This document shows, piece after piece, positions 1 through 5,550 of a stretch of DNA of 5,657 nucleotides. The notes below the pieces were generated by a model that saw nothing but the letters and a program-made list of their open reading frames with translations, was not told the DNA's origin and did not search any database. The position numbers and the translations under genes are program-made. Position 1 is the first letter of the stretch; each line of letters opens with the position of its first letter. The stretch covers positions 1 through 5,657 of the forward strand of contig WQUE01000119.1 in NCBI GenBank assembly GCA_009785885.1. Direction: 5' to 3'. The DNA comes from Actinomycetes bacterium (lineage in GTDB: Bacteria; Actinomycetota; Actinomycetes; Propionibacteriales; Propionibacteriaceae).

Positions 1-46
1 GCAGCGCGCGAAGACCCGCGGCTACGGCCTCCCGAGGTACCTGCCG

Positions 47-895
47 ATGGTGCGCGTGCTGAAGATCGGCGCTCGCATCCCCAACTGGGCGTGGCGCCCA
101 CTGTCCCGCCTCGCCGCGCGCATCGCCTGGCGGAAGCAGTACAAGGCCGTGCGCCAGTGGCGGCTGAATGCCGAGGTGATGCTCGGCCGTGAGCCGACCG
201 AGGCGGAGACGATCGCCGCGATGGAGTCCTGGTTCGAGAACCTGGCCGGGTCGGTGCAGCTCGGCAAGTATTCGGCGCGGCAGAACTTCCGGCGTGTCGT
301 GATCGACGACGCCGACATGGACCGCATCGCGGACGCCTGGCGCGGCCCGGGCGCCGTCGTGGCGCTGCCGCACATGGGGGACTGGGATCTCGCCGGGGCG
401 TACTTCTGTGGCAAGGGCCTGCCGGTCGCGAGCGTCGCCGAACGTCTGCCCGACCAGGAATTCGAGTACTTCATGGGGGTGCGGGCGAAGGTCGGCATGA
501 CGATCCTCAGCCACAAGGACGCCCATGTGCTGGTGAAGCTGGCCGACGAGGTCCGGGCCGGGAAGGTCGTCGCGCTCGTCGCCGACCGCGACCTGTCGCG
601 CCACAGCGTGCCCGTCGTGTGGCACACGGCCAGCGGGCCGCAGAACGTCACGATGCCGCCGGGCCCGGTGCTGCTGGCGCAGGAGACCGGCGCGCGACTC
701 ATCGTCGCCGTGTGCACGTACGAGGGCAAGAAGATGCGCATCCGCTCGTACGGCCCGATCCCGGTGGATCCGGGCGACGACGGTCTCGTCGCAACGTCCC
801 AGCGGGTCGCCGACGTCTTCTGCGAGCAGGTGGGGACGAAGGTCGTCGACTGGCATCTGATGCAGCGGTTCTTCCCCGGGGTTGTCGCCGAATAG
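47..895 (+). CDS. PatA-like phosphatidylinositol mannoside acyltransferase (LpxL/HtrB fold family); 5' end uncertain
   Basis: Likely a membrane-associated acyltransferase that moves a fatty acyl chain from acyl-CoA to a phosphatidylinositol mannoside or related glycolipid on the inner face of the membrane. The family signature HX4D is visible as HMGDWD (His109 to Asp114). Further family blocks follow: VAERLP (about 130-135), VADRDLSR (178-185), MPPGPVLLAQETGARL (203-218) and a C-terminal DWHLMQRFFP. M. tuberculosis PatA (Rv2611c) has AERDLTR where this protein has ADRDLSR, so the acid proposed to assist the catalytic His is Asp180 rather than Glu. The 282-residue length is slightly below the usual 300 or so. 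The ATG at 47 has a GAGG (34-37) at suitable distance, but the frame is open to the left edge, so a start outside the window is possible. The last four codons and the TAG stop lie inside the first copy of the 20-bp repeat. Family assignment is firm; the acceptor lipid is inferred. Confidence 0.82.
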   Translation: MVRVLKIGARIPNWAWRPLSRLAARIAWRKQYKAVRQWRLNAEVMLGREPTEAETIAAMESWFENLAGSVQLGKYSARQNFRRVVIDDADMDRIADAWRGPGAVVALPHMGDWDLAGAYFCGKGLPVASVAERLPDQEFEYFMGVRAKVGMTILSHKDAHVLVKLADEVRAGKVVALVADRDLSRHSVPVVWHTASGPQNVTMPPGPVLLAQETGARLIVAVCTYEGKKMRIRSYGPIPVDPGDDGLVATSQRVADVFCEQVGTKVVDWHLMQRFFPGVVAE

Positions 896-980
896 GCGAC
901 GGTGTCGCCAAATGGGCGACGGTGTCGCCAAATGGGCGACGGTGTCGCCAAATGGGCGACGGTGTCGCCAAGTAGGCGAC
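881..980. repeat. Tandem array of five 20-bp units, each able to form a hairpin
   Basis: The unit is GGTGTCGCCAAATGGGCGAC. Copies at 901-920, 921-940 and 941-960 are identical. The first copy (881-900) has three differences and the last (961-980) has two. Both edge copies read TAGG where the inner ones read TGGG. GGCGAC-GGT-GTCGCC forms a 6-bp stem with a 3-nt loop across each unit junction (first at 895-909). The same arms can also pair the other way as GTCGCC-AAATG-GGCGAC within a unit. The array begins in the last codons of the acyltransferase gene and ends about 30 bp before the candidate gcvH promoter. It may act as a terminator or insulator without a T-tract, a protein-binding array, or simply a variable tandem repeat. 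The repeat structure is certain; the role is unknown. Confidence 0.95.
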
Positions 981-985
981 GGGCG

Positions 986-1014
986 TGTCTGCGGCCGCTG
1001 CGATTCGTTACGCT
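986..1014 (+). promoter_or_regulatory. Candidate gcvH promoter
   Basis: A TANNNT-type -10 box, TACGCT (1009-1014), lies 45 bp before the gcvH start. The hexamer 17 bp upstream (986-991, TGTCTG) is a poor -35, so only the -10 is suggestive. The position, just after the repeat array and before gcvH, makes independent transcription of gcvH plausible. Confidence 0.3.
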
Positions 1015-1059
1015 GGTGGGGTGGGCCCCGGACGGCCCCAGGACTCGACAGGAGGAGAC

Positions 1060-1446
1060 ATGGCGGAGATACCGGACGACCTGCGGTTCACGCGCGATCA
1101 CGAGTGGGTCAGACTGGGTGAGGACGGTGTGGCCCGGGTCGGGGTCACGGCGCATGCGACCGAGCAGATGGGCGACATCGTGTACGTGTCCCTGCCGACC
1201 GTCGGGGCGCAGGTCGCACCCGGCGACTCCTGCGCCGAACTGGAATCGACGAAGTCGGTCAGCGACGTGTTCGCGCCCGTCGGGGGGATCATCGCGGCCG
1301 TGAACGACGGCCTGGCGGATGCCCCCGAGTCGATCAACGCCGAACCGTACGGGCAGGGGTGGCTGTTCGAGATCGAGGTGGGCGCCGATCAGGCGGGGAT
1401 CGACGCGTTGCTGGACGCGGCGTCCTACCGGGCGTCGCTCGATTGA
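1060..1446 (+). CDS. gcvH: Glycine cleavage system H protein
   Basis: Lipoyl carrier protein of the glycine cleavage complex. Its lipoyl arm shuttles the aminomethyl group from the P protein (glycine decarboxylase) to the T protein and is reoxidised by the L protein. The 128-residue length matches the family. The N-terminal RFTRDHEWVR (9-18) and the lipoylation motif ELESTKSVSDVFAPV, with Lys65 as the lipoyl site, are diagnostic. The C-terminal YGQGWLFEIEV is also typical. The ATG at 1060 is chosen because AGGAGG (1050-1055) sits just before it and the family N-terminus starts here. No other gcv gene is in the window. As in mycobacteria (Rv1826-Rv1827), gcvH is followed by the GarA-type FHA gene, here 82 bp downstream. 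Confidence 0.97.
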   Translation: MAEIPDDLRFTRDHEWVRLGEDGVARVGVTAHATEQMGDIVYVSLPTVGAQVAPGDSCAELESTKSVSDVFAPVGGIIAAVNDGLADAPESINAEPYGQGWLFEIEVGADQAGIDALLDAASYRASLD

Positions 1447-1470
1447 GCGCGGCGGTGCGGACGATACACT
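1443..1470 (+). promoter_or_regulatory. Candidate promoter for the FHA (garA-like) gene
   Basis: TTGAGC (1443-1448) overlaps the gcvH TGA stop and is followed after 16 bp by TACACT (1465-1470). This is a reasonable sigma-70/SigA-type pair. Transcription from it would leave a leader of about 50 nt before the ATG at 1529. It would let the FHA-MerR pair be expressed apart from gcvH. This is motif reading only. Confidence 0.45.
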
Positions 1471-1528
1471 GACCTTGGGACGAGGGCCCACCCCCGGCCC
1501 AGGACTGAGTCACCGGAAGGTGGTGGAC

Positions 1529-2020
1529 ATGGTGCAGTGCGGGGCGTGCGGCTACCAGAACCCGGCCGGTGCCAACTTCTGCGCCGGGTGCGGCGTGAAG
1601 CTGCCCGGGGCGTCGCCGACCGGCGACACGACGCACGTGATACCGCTCGTCGAGGACGACGCGCACGGTGCGGACGTCAACGCCGATGTGGCGGCCGCGG
1701 TGAGCGAACTCCCCGACGACCAGGCGCTGCTCGTCGTCACCCGCGGGTCGCAGGCGGGGGAGCGCTACCTGCTGGAGGCCGGGACGACGACGGCCGGCCG
1801 GGCCGTCGACTGTGACATCTTCCTGGACGACATCACGGTGTCGCGGCGGCACGCCGTGTTCACGCTCGAGCACGGGACGGTGAGCGTGCGCGACCTCGGC
1901 AGCCTGAACGGCACGTACGTGAACCGCGATCTGCTGGAAGGCCCCACCGTTCTGCGGGACGACGACGAGGTGCAGATCGGCAAGTTCCGCATGGTGTTGC
2001 GTACCCCCGGACGGCCGTGA
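1529..2020 (+). CDS. garA: GarA/OdhI-like FHA-domain regulator with N-terminal zinc ribbon
   Basis: Small cytosolic phosphothreonine-binding regulator. GarA (mycobacteria) and OdhI (corynebacteria) bind and inhibit 2-oxoglutarate dehydrogenase and affect glutamate enzymes; phosphorylation by PknB or PknG turns them off. The 163-residue protein ends in a classic FHA domain (about 66-157) with AGR (Arg91), TVSRRH (Ser105, His108), GSLNGTYVN (Asn127) and the GarA-like DEVQIGKFRMVL. Upstream is DTTHVI (33-38), resembling the ETTSVF phosphorylation motif of GarA; Thr34/Thr35 are the likely kinase sites. Unlike mycobacterial GarA, residues 4-21 form a CxxC-x10-CxxC zinc ribbon (Cys4, 7, 18, 21). 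The ATG at 1529 is chosen for GGAAGG (1515-1520) eight bases ahead; an in-frame GTG at 1523 is too close to it. Orthology is supported by the gene order; the metabolic role is inferred from the family. Confidence 0.9.
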   Translation: MVQCGACGYQNPAGANFCAGCGVKLPGASPTGDTTHVIPLVEDDAHGADVNADVAAAVSELPDDQALLVVTRGSQAGERYLLEAGTTTAGRAVDCDIFLDDITVSRRHAVFTLEHGTVSVRDLGSLNGTYVNRDLLEGPTVLRDDDEVQIGKFRMVLRTPGRP

Positions 2021-2697
2021 TGCCGCCGGGTCAGCTGCGGAGTATCGGTGCTGTATTGCCGGTCCTGAAGGCCGAGTTCCCGGACATCAGCATCTCGAAG
2101 ATCCGCTTCCTGGAGAGCGAGGGTCTGCTGGCGCCGGAGCGGGCCCCGTCGGGCTACCGGCGTTACTCGCAGGTGGACATCGACCGTCTGCGCTACATCC
2201 TGCGCATGCAGCGCGACCACTATCTGCCGCTCAAGGTGATCCGGGAGCACCTGGCCCTGATGGACCGGGGCGTGGACCCGCCCGCTCCCGACACCCCGCC
2301 CGTGCCGGGCCCCGAGCCCGTCGAGGAGCCCGGCGACAAGCCGGAGCGCAAGGCGATCCGCCTCACGAAGCGCGAGCTGATCCAGGTGAGCGGCCTCTCG
2401 GAGGCGACGCTGGTCGAGCTGGAGCGCCAGCAGATGGTCGCGCCCCGCCGCGGCACGATGTACTACGGACGCGAGGCGCTGATGATCTGCGTCGTCACCC
2501 GCAAGCTGCAGGGGTACGGCATGGACATCCGCCACTTGCGCGCTATCAAGCAGTCCGCCGAGCGCGAGGCGGGCATGGTCGAGCAGGCGGCCGTGCCCCT
2601 GCGCCACCAGCCGCATGCCAGCGCCTACCTGCAGGACGTCACCCAGCTGGTGATTCAGGCGCACGCCGCGCTGATGTACGTCCTGCTGCAGCGCTGA
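2020..2697 (+). CDS. ftsR: MerR-family transcriptional regulator FtsR (Rv1828 type)
   Basis: DNA-binding regulator. The C. glutamicum member FtsR activates ftsZ and hence cell division; Rv1828 is the M. tuberculosis counterpart. The MerR winged helix-turn-helix covers about residues 6-80, with SIGAVLPVLKAEFPDISISK, IRFLESEGLLAPER, SGYRRYS and the wing-end block QRDHYLPLKVIREHL, all close to Rv1828. A Pro/Glu-rich linker (about 86-107) leads to a second domain (about 115-225) that lacks metal-binding Cys clusters, as expected for this subfamily. The ATG at 2020 overlaps the garA stop (TGATG). There is no Shine-Dalgarno sequence, so translational coupling is likely; a GTG at 2017 would add one residue. 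The target ftsZ is not in the window, so the role comes from the family. Confidence 0.9.
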   Translation: MPPGQLRSIGAVLPVLKAEFPDISISKIRFLESEGLLAPERAPSGYRRYSQVDIDRLRYILRMQRDHYLPLKVIREHLALMDRGVDPPAPDTPPVPGPEPVEEPGDKPERKAIRLTKRELIQVSGLSEATLVELERQQMVAPRRGTMYYGREALMICVVTRKLQGYGMDIRHLRAIKQSAEREAGMVEQAAVPLRHQPHASAYLQDVTQLVIQAHAALMYVLLQR

Positions 2698-2708
2698 GTC
2701 CGAAACCA

Positions 2709-2739
2709 CCGCACCCTCGATCGCCACTTGAGGGTGCGG
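2709..2739. terminator. Perfect 10-bp dyad after ftsR: possible terminator or operator
   Basis: CCGCACCCTC (2709-2718) pairs exactly with GAGGGTGCGG (2730-2739) around an 11-nt loop, 11 bases after the ftsR stop. No T-tract follows, so intrinsic termination is uncertain. The right arm contains part of the 12-bp direct repeat described next, so the dyad may instead be a MerR binding site. Confidence 0.4.
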
Positions 2740-2766
2740 GGCGACTGTGGAGGCCCACTTGAGGGT
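2724..2766. repeat. 12-bp direct repeat CCACTTGAGGGT, two copies 31 bp apart
   Basis: Identical copies lie at 2724-2735 and 2755-2766. The 31-bp start-to-start spacing is about three helical turns, which would put both sites on one DNA face. ACTTGAGG-like half-sites are typical of MerR-family operators (compare SoxR and HspR boxes), and MerR genes lie on both sides. Binding by either regulator is inference. Confidence 0.6.
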
Positions 2767-2807
2767 TCCCGCCGGTGACCCCCCGGCCAGCTACGATCGT
2801 CTTCCCT

Positions 2808-2865
2808 TGTCGTGGTCGCATAGTGGCGACGGGGGACCGGGCTGTCATGCGACACGCCCACGACA
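2808..2865 (+). other. Long bulged inverted repeat upstream of the second MerR gene
   Basis: TGTCGTG plus GTCGCAT (2808-2821) can pair with ATGCGAC (2847-2853) and CACGACA (2859-2865). This gives a 14-bp stem interrupted by a 5-nt bulge, closed by a 25-nt loop that itself contains a small GGCGAC arm. A TACGAT (-10-like) at 2792-2797 lies just upstream, so it could form in a leader RNA if transcription starts there. No known riboswitch class is recognised. Confidence 0.4.
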
Positions 2866-2879
2866 CCGCGACCCGGTCG

Positions 2880-2908
2880 TTGGCGCCATCCCCACCCCGT
2901 CCTAGCGT
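2880..2908 (+). promoter_or_regulatory. Candidate promoter of the second MerR gene
   Basis: TTGGCG (2880-2885), an exact 17-bp spacer, then TAGCGT (2903-2908), a TANNNT-type -10 common in Actinomycetota. The start point would be near 2915, leaving a leader of about 45 nt before the ATG at 2960. Confidence 0.45.
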
Positions 2909-2959
2909 TGCGCGGGTCGGAATGCCAGCGGTGTGGTTCGTGCGGGAGGGGAGGACGCC

Positions 2960-3502
2960 ATGGAGGCGGAGGGGGGAAACGCGGCTCTGCAGGAGGCGTT
3001 GTTCGACGACGGCCTGGAGCCGGCGGGCGAGCCCGGCTACCGGGGCCCCGAGGCCAGCGCGGTCGTCGGCATCTCGTACCGCCAGCTCGACTATTGGGCG
3101 CGCACGGACCTCGTGACGCCGTCGATCCGCCCGGCGGAGGGCTCGGGCACCCAGCGGCTGTACTCGTTCCGCGACCTGCTGCTGCTACGCGTCGTGAAGC
3201 GGCTGCTCGACGCCGGGATCACGCTTCAGCAGATCCGCGTCGCGGTCGCCCATCTGCGCGGCCGCGGCGTGCGCGACCTGACGACGCTGACGCTGCTGTC
3301 CGACGGCCGCTCGGTGTACGAGTGCACGTCCGACAACGAGATCGTCGACCTGCTGCGGGGCGGGCAGGGCATGTTCGCGATCGCCCTGTCCGGCGTGTGG
3401 CGCGACGTCGAGGGCAGCCTGGCGACCCTCCAGGTCGAGCCGCAGACCGCCGCGGACGGGCTCGACGAGTTCACCCAGCACCGGCTGCGGCGGGCGAGTT
3501 GA
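2960..3502 (+). CDS. MerR-family transcriptional regulator, Rv1830 type (named ResR/McdR in mycobacteria)
   Basis: DNA-binding regulator of 180 residues. The MerR helix-turn-helix (about 26-104) shows GYRGPEASAVVGISYRQLDY, WARTDLVTPS, GSGTQRLYSFRDLLLL and AGITLQQIRVAVAHLRGRG, followed by LLSDGRSVYECTSDNEIVDLL and GGQGMFAIAL. These blocks match M. tuberculosis Rv1830 almost word for word. Rv1830 has been linked to cell growth and division and to recovery after antibiotic exposure. The ATG at 2960 is preferred over the in-frame GTG at 2933 because GGGAGGGGAGG (2944-2954) lies 5 bp before it and the protein then starts like its relatives. The 3' end overlaps the convergent response-regulator gene by 32 bp. 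Orthology is strong; targets are unknown here. Confidence 0.9.
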   Translation: MEAEGGNAALQEALFDDGLEPAGEPGYRGPEASAVVGISYRQLDYWARTDLVTPSIRPAEGSGTQRLYSFRDLLLLRVVKRLLDAGITLQQIRVAVAHLRGRGVRDLTTLTLLSDGRSVYECTSDNEIVDLLRGGQGMFAIALSGVWRDVEGSLATLQVEPQTAADGLDEFTQHRLRRAS

Positions 3503-4157
3503 CGCGGTCGGCGTCGAGGTAGGCGAGCACGGCCCGGACGCGCCGGTTGTCCTCGCCCGGGCCGAGATCCAGCTTGGCGAAGATGTTGGCGACGTGCTTG
3601 GCGACGGCGGCCGGGCTGACGACCAGTCGGGCGGCGATCTGGGCGTTCGACGCGCCGCCGGCCATGAGGGCGAGAACCTCGTGCTCGCGGGGGGTGAGCC
3701 GGGCGAGGAGCGGGTCCGCCTGGCGGGCGCGCAGCAGCGAGCCGACGACCTCCGGGTCGACGACGACGCCGCCCTGCGCCACGATGTCCAGCGAGGCCAT
3801 GAAGTCGGTCACCCGGCCCACGCGCTCCTTCAGAAGGTAGCCCGTGCCGGCCTGACCGGAGTCCTCCAGCAGTTCCGCGGCGTAGGCCGGGGCGACGTAC
3901 TGGCTCAGCACGAGGACGCCCAGGCGCGGGTACGCCCGGCGCAGGCGCACGGCGGCGCGCAGGCCGTCGTCGGTGAGGGTGGGTGGCATGCGCACGTCCG
4001 TGATCACGATGTCGGGGGGTGTTTCGCAGGCGGCGACGGCGGCCTCCAGGCCCGGGGCGTCTTCCGCCTCGGCGACGACCTCGTGCCCGGCGCGCTCCAG
4101 GAGGCTGACCAGCCCGGCCCGTAGCAGCGCGGCGTCCTCGGCGATCACGACGCGCAT
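3471..4157 (-). CDS. NarL/LuxR-type response regulator
   Basis: Cytosolic transcription factor of a two-component system, 228 residues. The receiver domain (1 to about 120) has the acid pair Glu7-Asp8, phospho-acceptor Asp54 in ITDVRMPP, the switch Ser85 in VLVLSQY and Lys110 in GYLLKERV. The LuxR helix-turn-helix (about 152-200) has LTPREHEVLALMAGGASN, AQIAARLVVSPAAVAKHV and FAKLDL. All residues needed for phosphotransfer are present. The ATG at 4157 has GGAGG on the minus strand (4165-4169) a few bases ahead and lies within the kinase 3' end (13-bp overlap), so the pair is co-transcribed and probably coupled. The stop lies inside the opposite merR gene. The likely target is the divergent ABC transporter operon; this is inferred from context. 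Confidence 0.93.
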   Translation of the reverse strand: MRVVIAEDAALLRAGLVSLLERAGHEVVAEAEDAPGLEAAVAACETPPDIVITDVRMPPTLTDDGLRAAVRLRRAYPRLGVLVLSQYVAPAYAAELLEDSGQAGTGYLLKERVGRVTDFMASLDIVAQGGVVVDPEVVGSLLRARQADPLLARLTPREHEVLALMAGGASNAQIAARLVVSPAAVAKHVANIFAKLDLGPGEDNRRVRAVLAYLDADRVNSPAAAGAG

Positions 4158-5395
4158 CCGCTCACCTCCCCGTCGGCGGCGGAAATGGGGAAGCGGGCGG
4201 ACAGCCGCGTCGGCCCGCCGGGCGGGCTGGCGATCTCCAGGGTGCCGCCCACGGCGGCCATCCGCTCGGCGAGGCCCGACAGGCCGTGTCCGGCCTTTGC
4301 GCGCGCTCCGCCGGCGCCATCGTCCTCGACGGTCAGCACCAGGGTGTCGCCGAACGCGAGTCGCAGGCGGGCCGAGCCGGCCCCGGCGTGCTTGGCGACG
4401 TTCGTCAGCGCCTCGCTGGCCACGTGGTAGGCGGCGTTGGCGATGGTGGGGGGTAGGGCGCGTTGGGCCCCCTCGACGCTCACCACCGTGGGCAGCGGCG
4501 AGCGTCCCACGAGTTCCCGGACGGCCGCGACCAGGCCCCGGTCCGTCAACACCTGCGGGTGCAGGCCGCGGACGGTGTCCCGGAGTGCGGCCAGGGCTTC
4601 CTCGATGGACTGCTGGGCCGTCAGGACGGACTCCCGGGCCGCGTCGGTCCGCCCCAGTTCGAGGAAGTACGCGGCCTCGCCCAGGCGCATCGTGCACACG
4701 ACCAGGTGCTGCTGGGCGCCGTCGTGGAGGTCACGTTCGATGCGGCGCCGCTCGGCCTCGAACACGTCGACGAGTTCATTTCGGGACGTCGTCAGCTCGG
4801 CGACGCGCGCCGCCAGGTCCGACTCGGGACGCAGCACGGCCTGGACGGCGCGCGCCTGGGACGACGCGAGCGCCCACGTCAGGTACAGGCCGAAGGTGAT
4901 GGCGGCCCAGATCGCGAGCAGCGGCAGGACCACGGCGGGCGCGCCGTAGGCCGGCGACACCAGCAGGATGCGGACGGCGATGTCGATCACGAACACGACG
5001 ATGCCGAGCGGGACGGCGTCGACCAGCGCGAACAGCACCGTCCAGGCCCACAGGGCCAGCAACGCGCGCAAGCCCTCGCCGCGCCACCGCCAGCCACCGT
5101 CGTGGGGGACGGCCGGGGCGTCGAGCGGCGGCAACCCGAGCAGCCGGAGGCGGAGGCGTTCGAGGCGGGTCAGCCGGGCGGCGACGCCGGGCAGCACGGC
5201 GAAGCCGGCGATGCCGCAGGCGAGTGCCACGAACCCGGCCAGGATCGACGTTGCGACGTAGGCGGCGCACCGCCAGGCGACCCCGGACACGAGCATGCCG
5301 AACGGGTTTCGGGTGATCGCGAGGCGGCCCAGTGCGTCCGTCTCGGCGACGGCCACGGGTGGCCGCGCTACCCGTCCCTGATCCGGCCCGCGCAT
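4145..5395 (-). CDS. Membrane sensor histidine kinase, HisKA_3 (NarX/DesK-like) type
   Basis: Sensor kinase of 416 residues that would autophosphorylate and pass phosphate to the adjacent regulator. The N-terminal half is a membrane sensor resembling the actinobacterial 'putative sensor' domain. NPFGMLVSGVAWR (30-42) precedes a hydrophobic stretch at about 45-70, a short loop with basic LTRLERLRLRLL, and further membrane segments at about 110-145 and 150-178. The HisKA_3 domain has ERRRIERDLHDGAQQ with phospho-acceptor His224. The ATPase domain has the N box EALTNVAKHA (Asn332), G1 EDDGAGG and G2 GHGLSGLAERM. All catalytic motifs look intact. The ATG at 5395 is preceded on the minus strand by a G-rich GGGTGGGGG; Met34 is a possible later start but would remove conserved residues. 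The signal sensed cannot be read from the sequence. Confidence 0.92.
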   Translation of the reverse strand: MRGPDQGRVARPPVAVAETDALGRLAITRNPFGMLVSGVAWRCAAYVATSILAGFVALACGIAGFAVLPGVAARLTRLERLRLRLLGLPPLDAPAVPHDGGWRWRGEGLRALLALWAWTVLFALVDAVPLGIVVFVIDIAVRILLVSPAYGAPAVVLPLLAIWAAITFGLYLTWALASSQARAVQAVLRPESDLAARVAELTTSRNELVDVFEAERRRIERDLHDGAQQHLVVCTMRLGEAAYFLELGRTDAARESVLTAQQSIEEALAALRDTVRGLHPQVLTDRGLVAAVRELVGRSPLPTVVSVEGAQRALPPTIANAAYHVASEALTNVAKHAGAGSARLRLAFGDTLVLTVEDDGAGGARAKAGHGLSGLAERMAAVGGTLEIASPPGGPTRLSARFPISAADGEVSGCAS

Positions 5396-5443
5396 GCCCC
5401 CACCCTAACCGCGGGGCGGACCCCATGCTGAGTCATGCATGTG

Positions 5444-5466
5444 ACAAGCAAGATCACCCGGCTTGT
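5444..5466. promoter_or_regulatory. Inverted repeat in the kinase/ABC divergent region (candidate operator)
   Basis: ACAAGC (5444-5449) and GCTTGT (5461-5466) are exact inverted arms with an 11-bp spacer. The site lies between the divergent kinase and ABC genes, next to an 8-bp palindrome CATGCATG (5434-5441). Dyads of this layout are typical for NarL-type regulators, so autoregulation and control of the ABC gene are possible. A weak TTGTTC (5463-5468) and CACTAC (5486-5491) pair could be the ABC promoter. Confidence 0.35.
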
Positions 5467-5507
5467 TCGCCCGTGGTCGTGCTGGCACTACCCCGAGAAC
5501 TCGACGT

Positions 5508-5529
5508 GAAGCCAATGTCTGGGGGCTTC
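5508..5529 (+). other. Short inverted repeat upstream of the ABC gene
   Basis: GAAGCC (5508-5513) and GGCTTC (5524-5529) can form a 6-bp stem with a 10-nt loop, 21 bp before the ATG at 5551. It could be a second regulator site or a leader hairpin. If translation starts at an upstream in-frame ATG (5515) or GTG (5506), it would lie in the coding region instead. Confidence 0.3.
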
Positions 5530-5550
5530 GTCCGGGGTTCACTGGATGAC

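Noticed and set aside
881..980. CRISPR array
   Set aside because: The units are 20 bp and directly adjacent with no unique spacers, and no cas genes are present.
882..1303. Plus-strand frames starting in the repeat array with a repeated MGDGVAKWATVSPNGRRCRQ peptide
   Set aside because: A 20-bp unit read three times gives a 20-residue period in every frame. There is no ribosome binding site, and the frames run out of register into gcvH.
22..1491. 489-residue minus-strand reading frame opposite the acyltransferase and gcvH genes
   Set aside because: It is a high-GC shadow: it lies antisense to two clearly conserved genes, is Arg/Ser/Pro-rich without domains, and crosses the repeat array only because the array is open in all frames.
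1612..1627. GTCGCC-GACC-GGCGAC palindrome inside garA as a sixth copy of the array unit
   Set aside because: Only the arms match. GTCGCC/GGCGAC words are frequent in such GC-rich coding sequence, and the loop and flanks differ.
4158..4697. N-terminal extension of the response regulator to a 408-residue protein
   Set aside because: The extra sequence is the kinase gene read in another frame. The receiver domain begins exactly at the ATG at 4157, which has its own ribosome binding site.
3973..5431. Long plus-strand frames opposite the sensor kinase
   Set aside because: Low-complexity Arg/Pro/Gly-rich or Gln/Asp-rich shadows of a kinase gene that has all its catalytic motifs on the minus strand.
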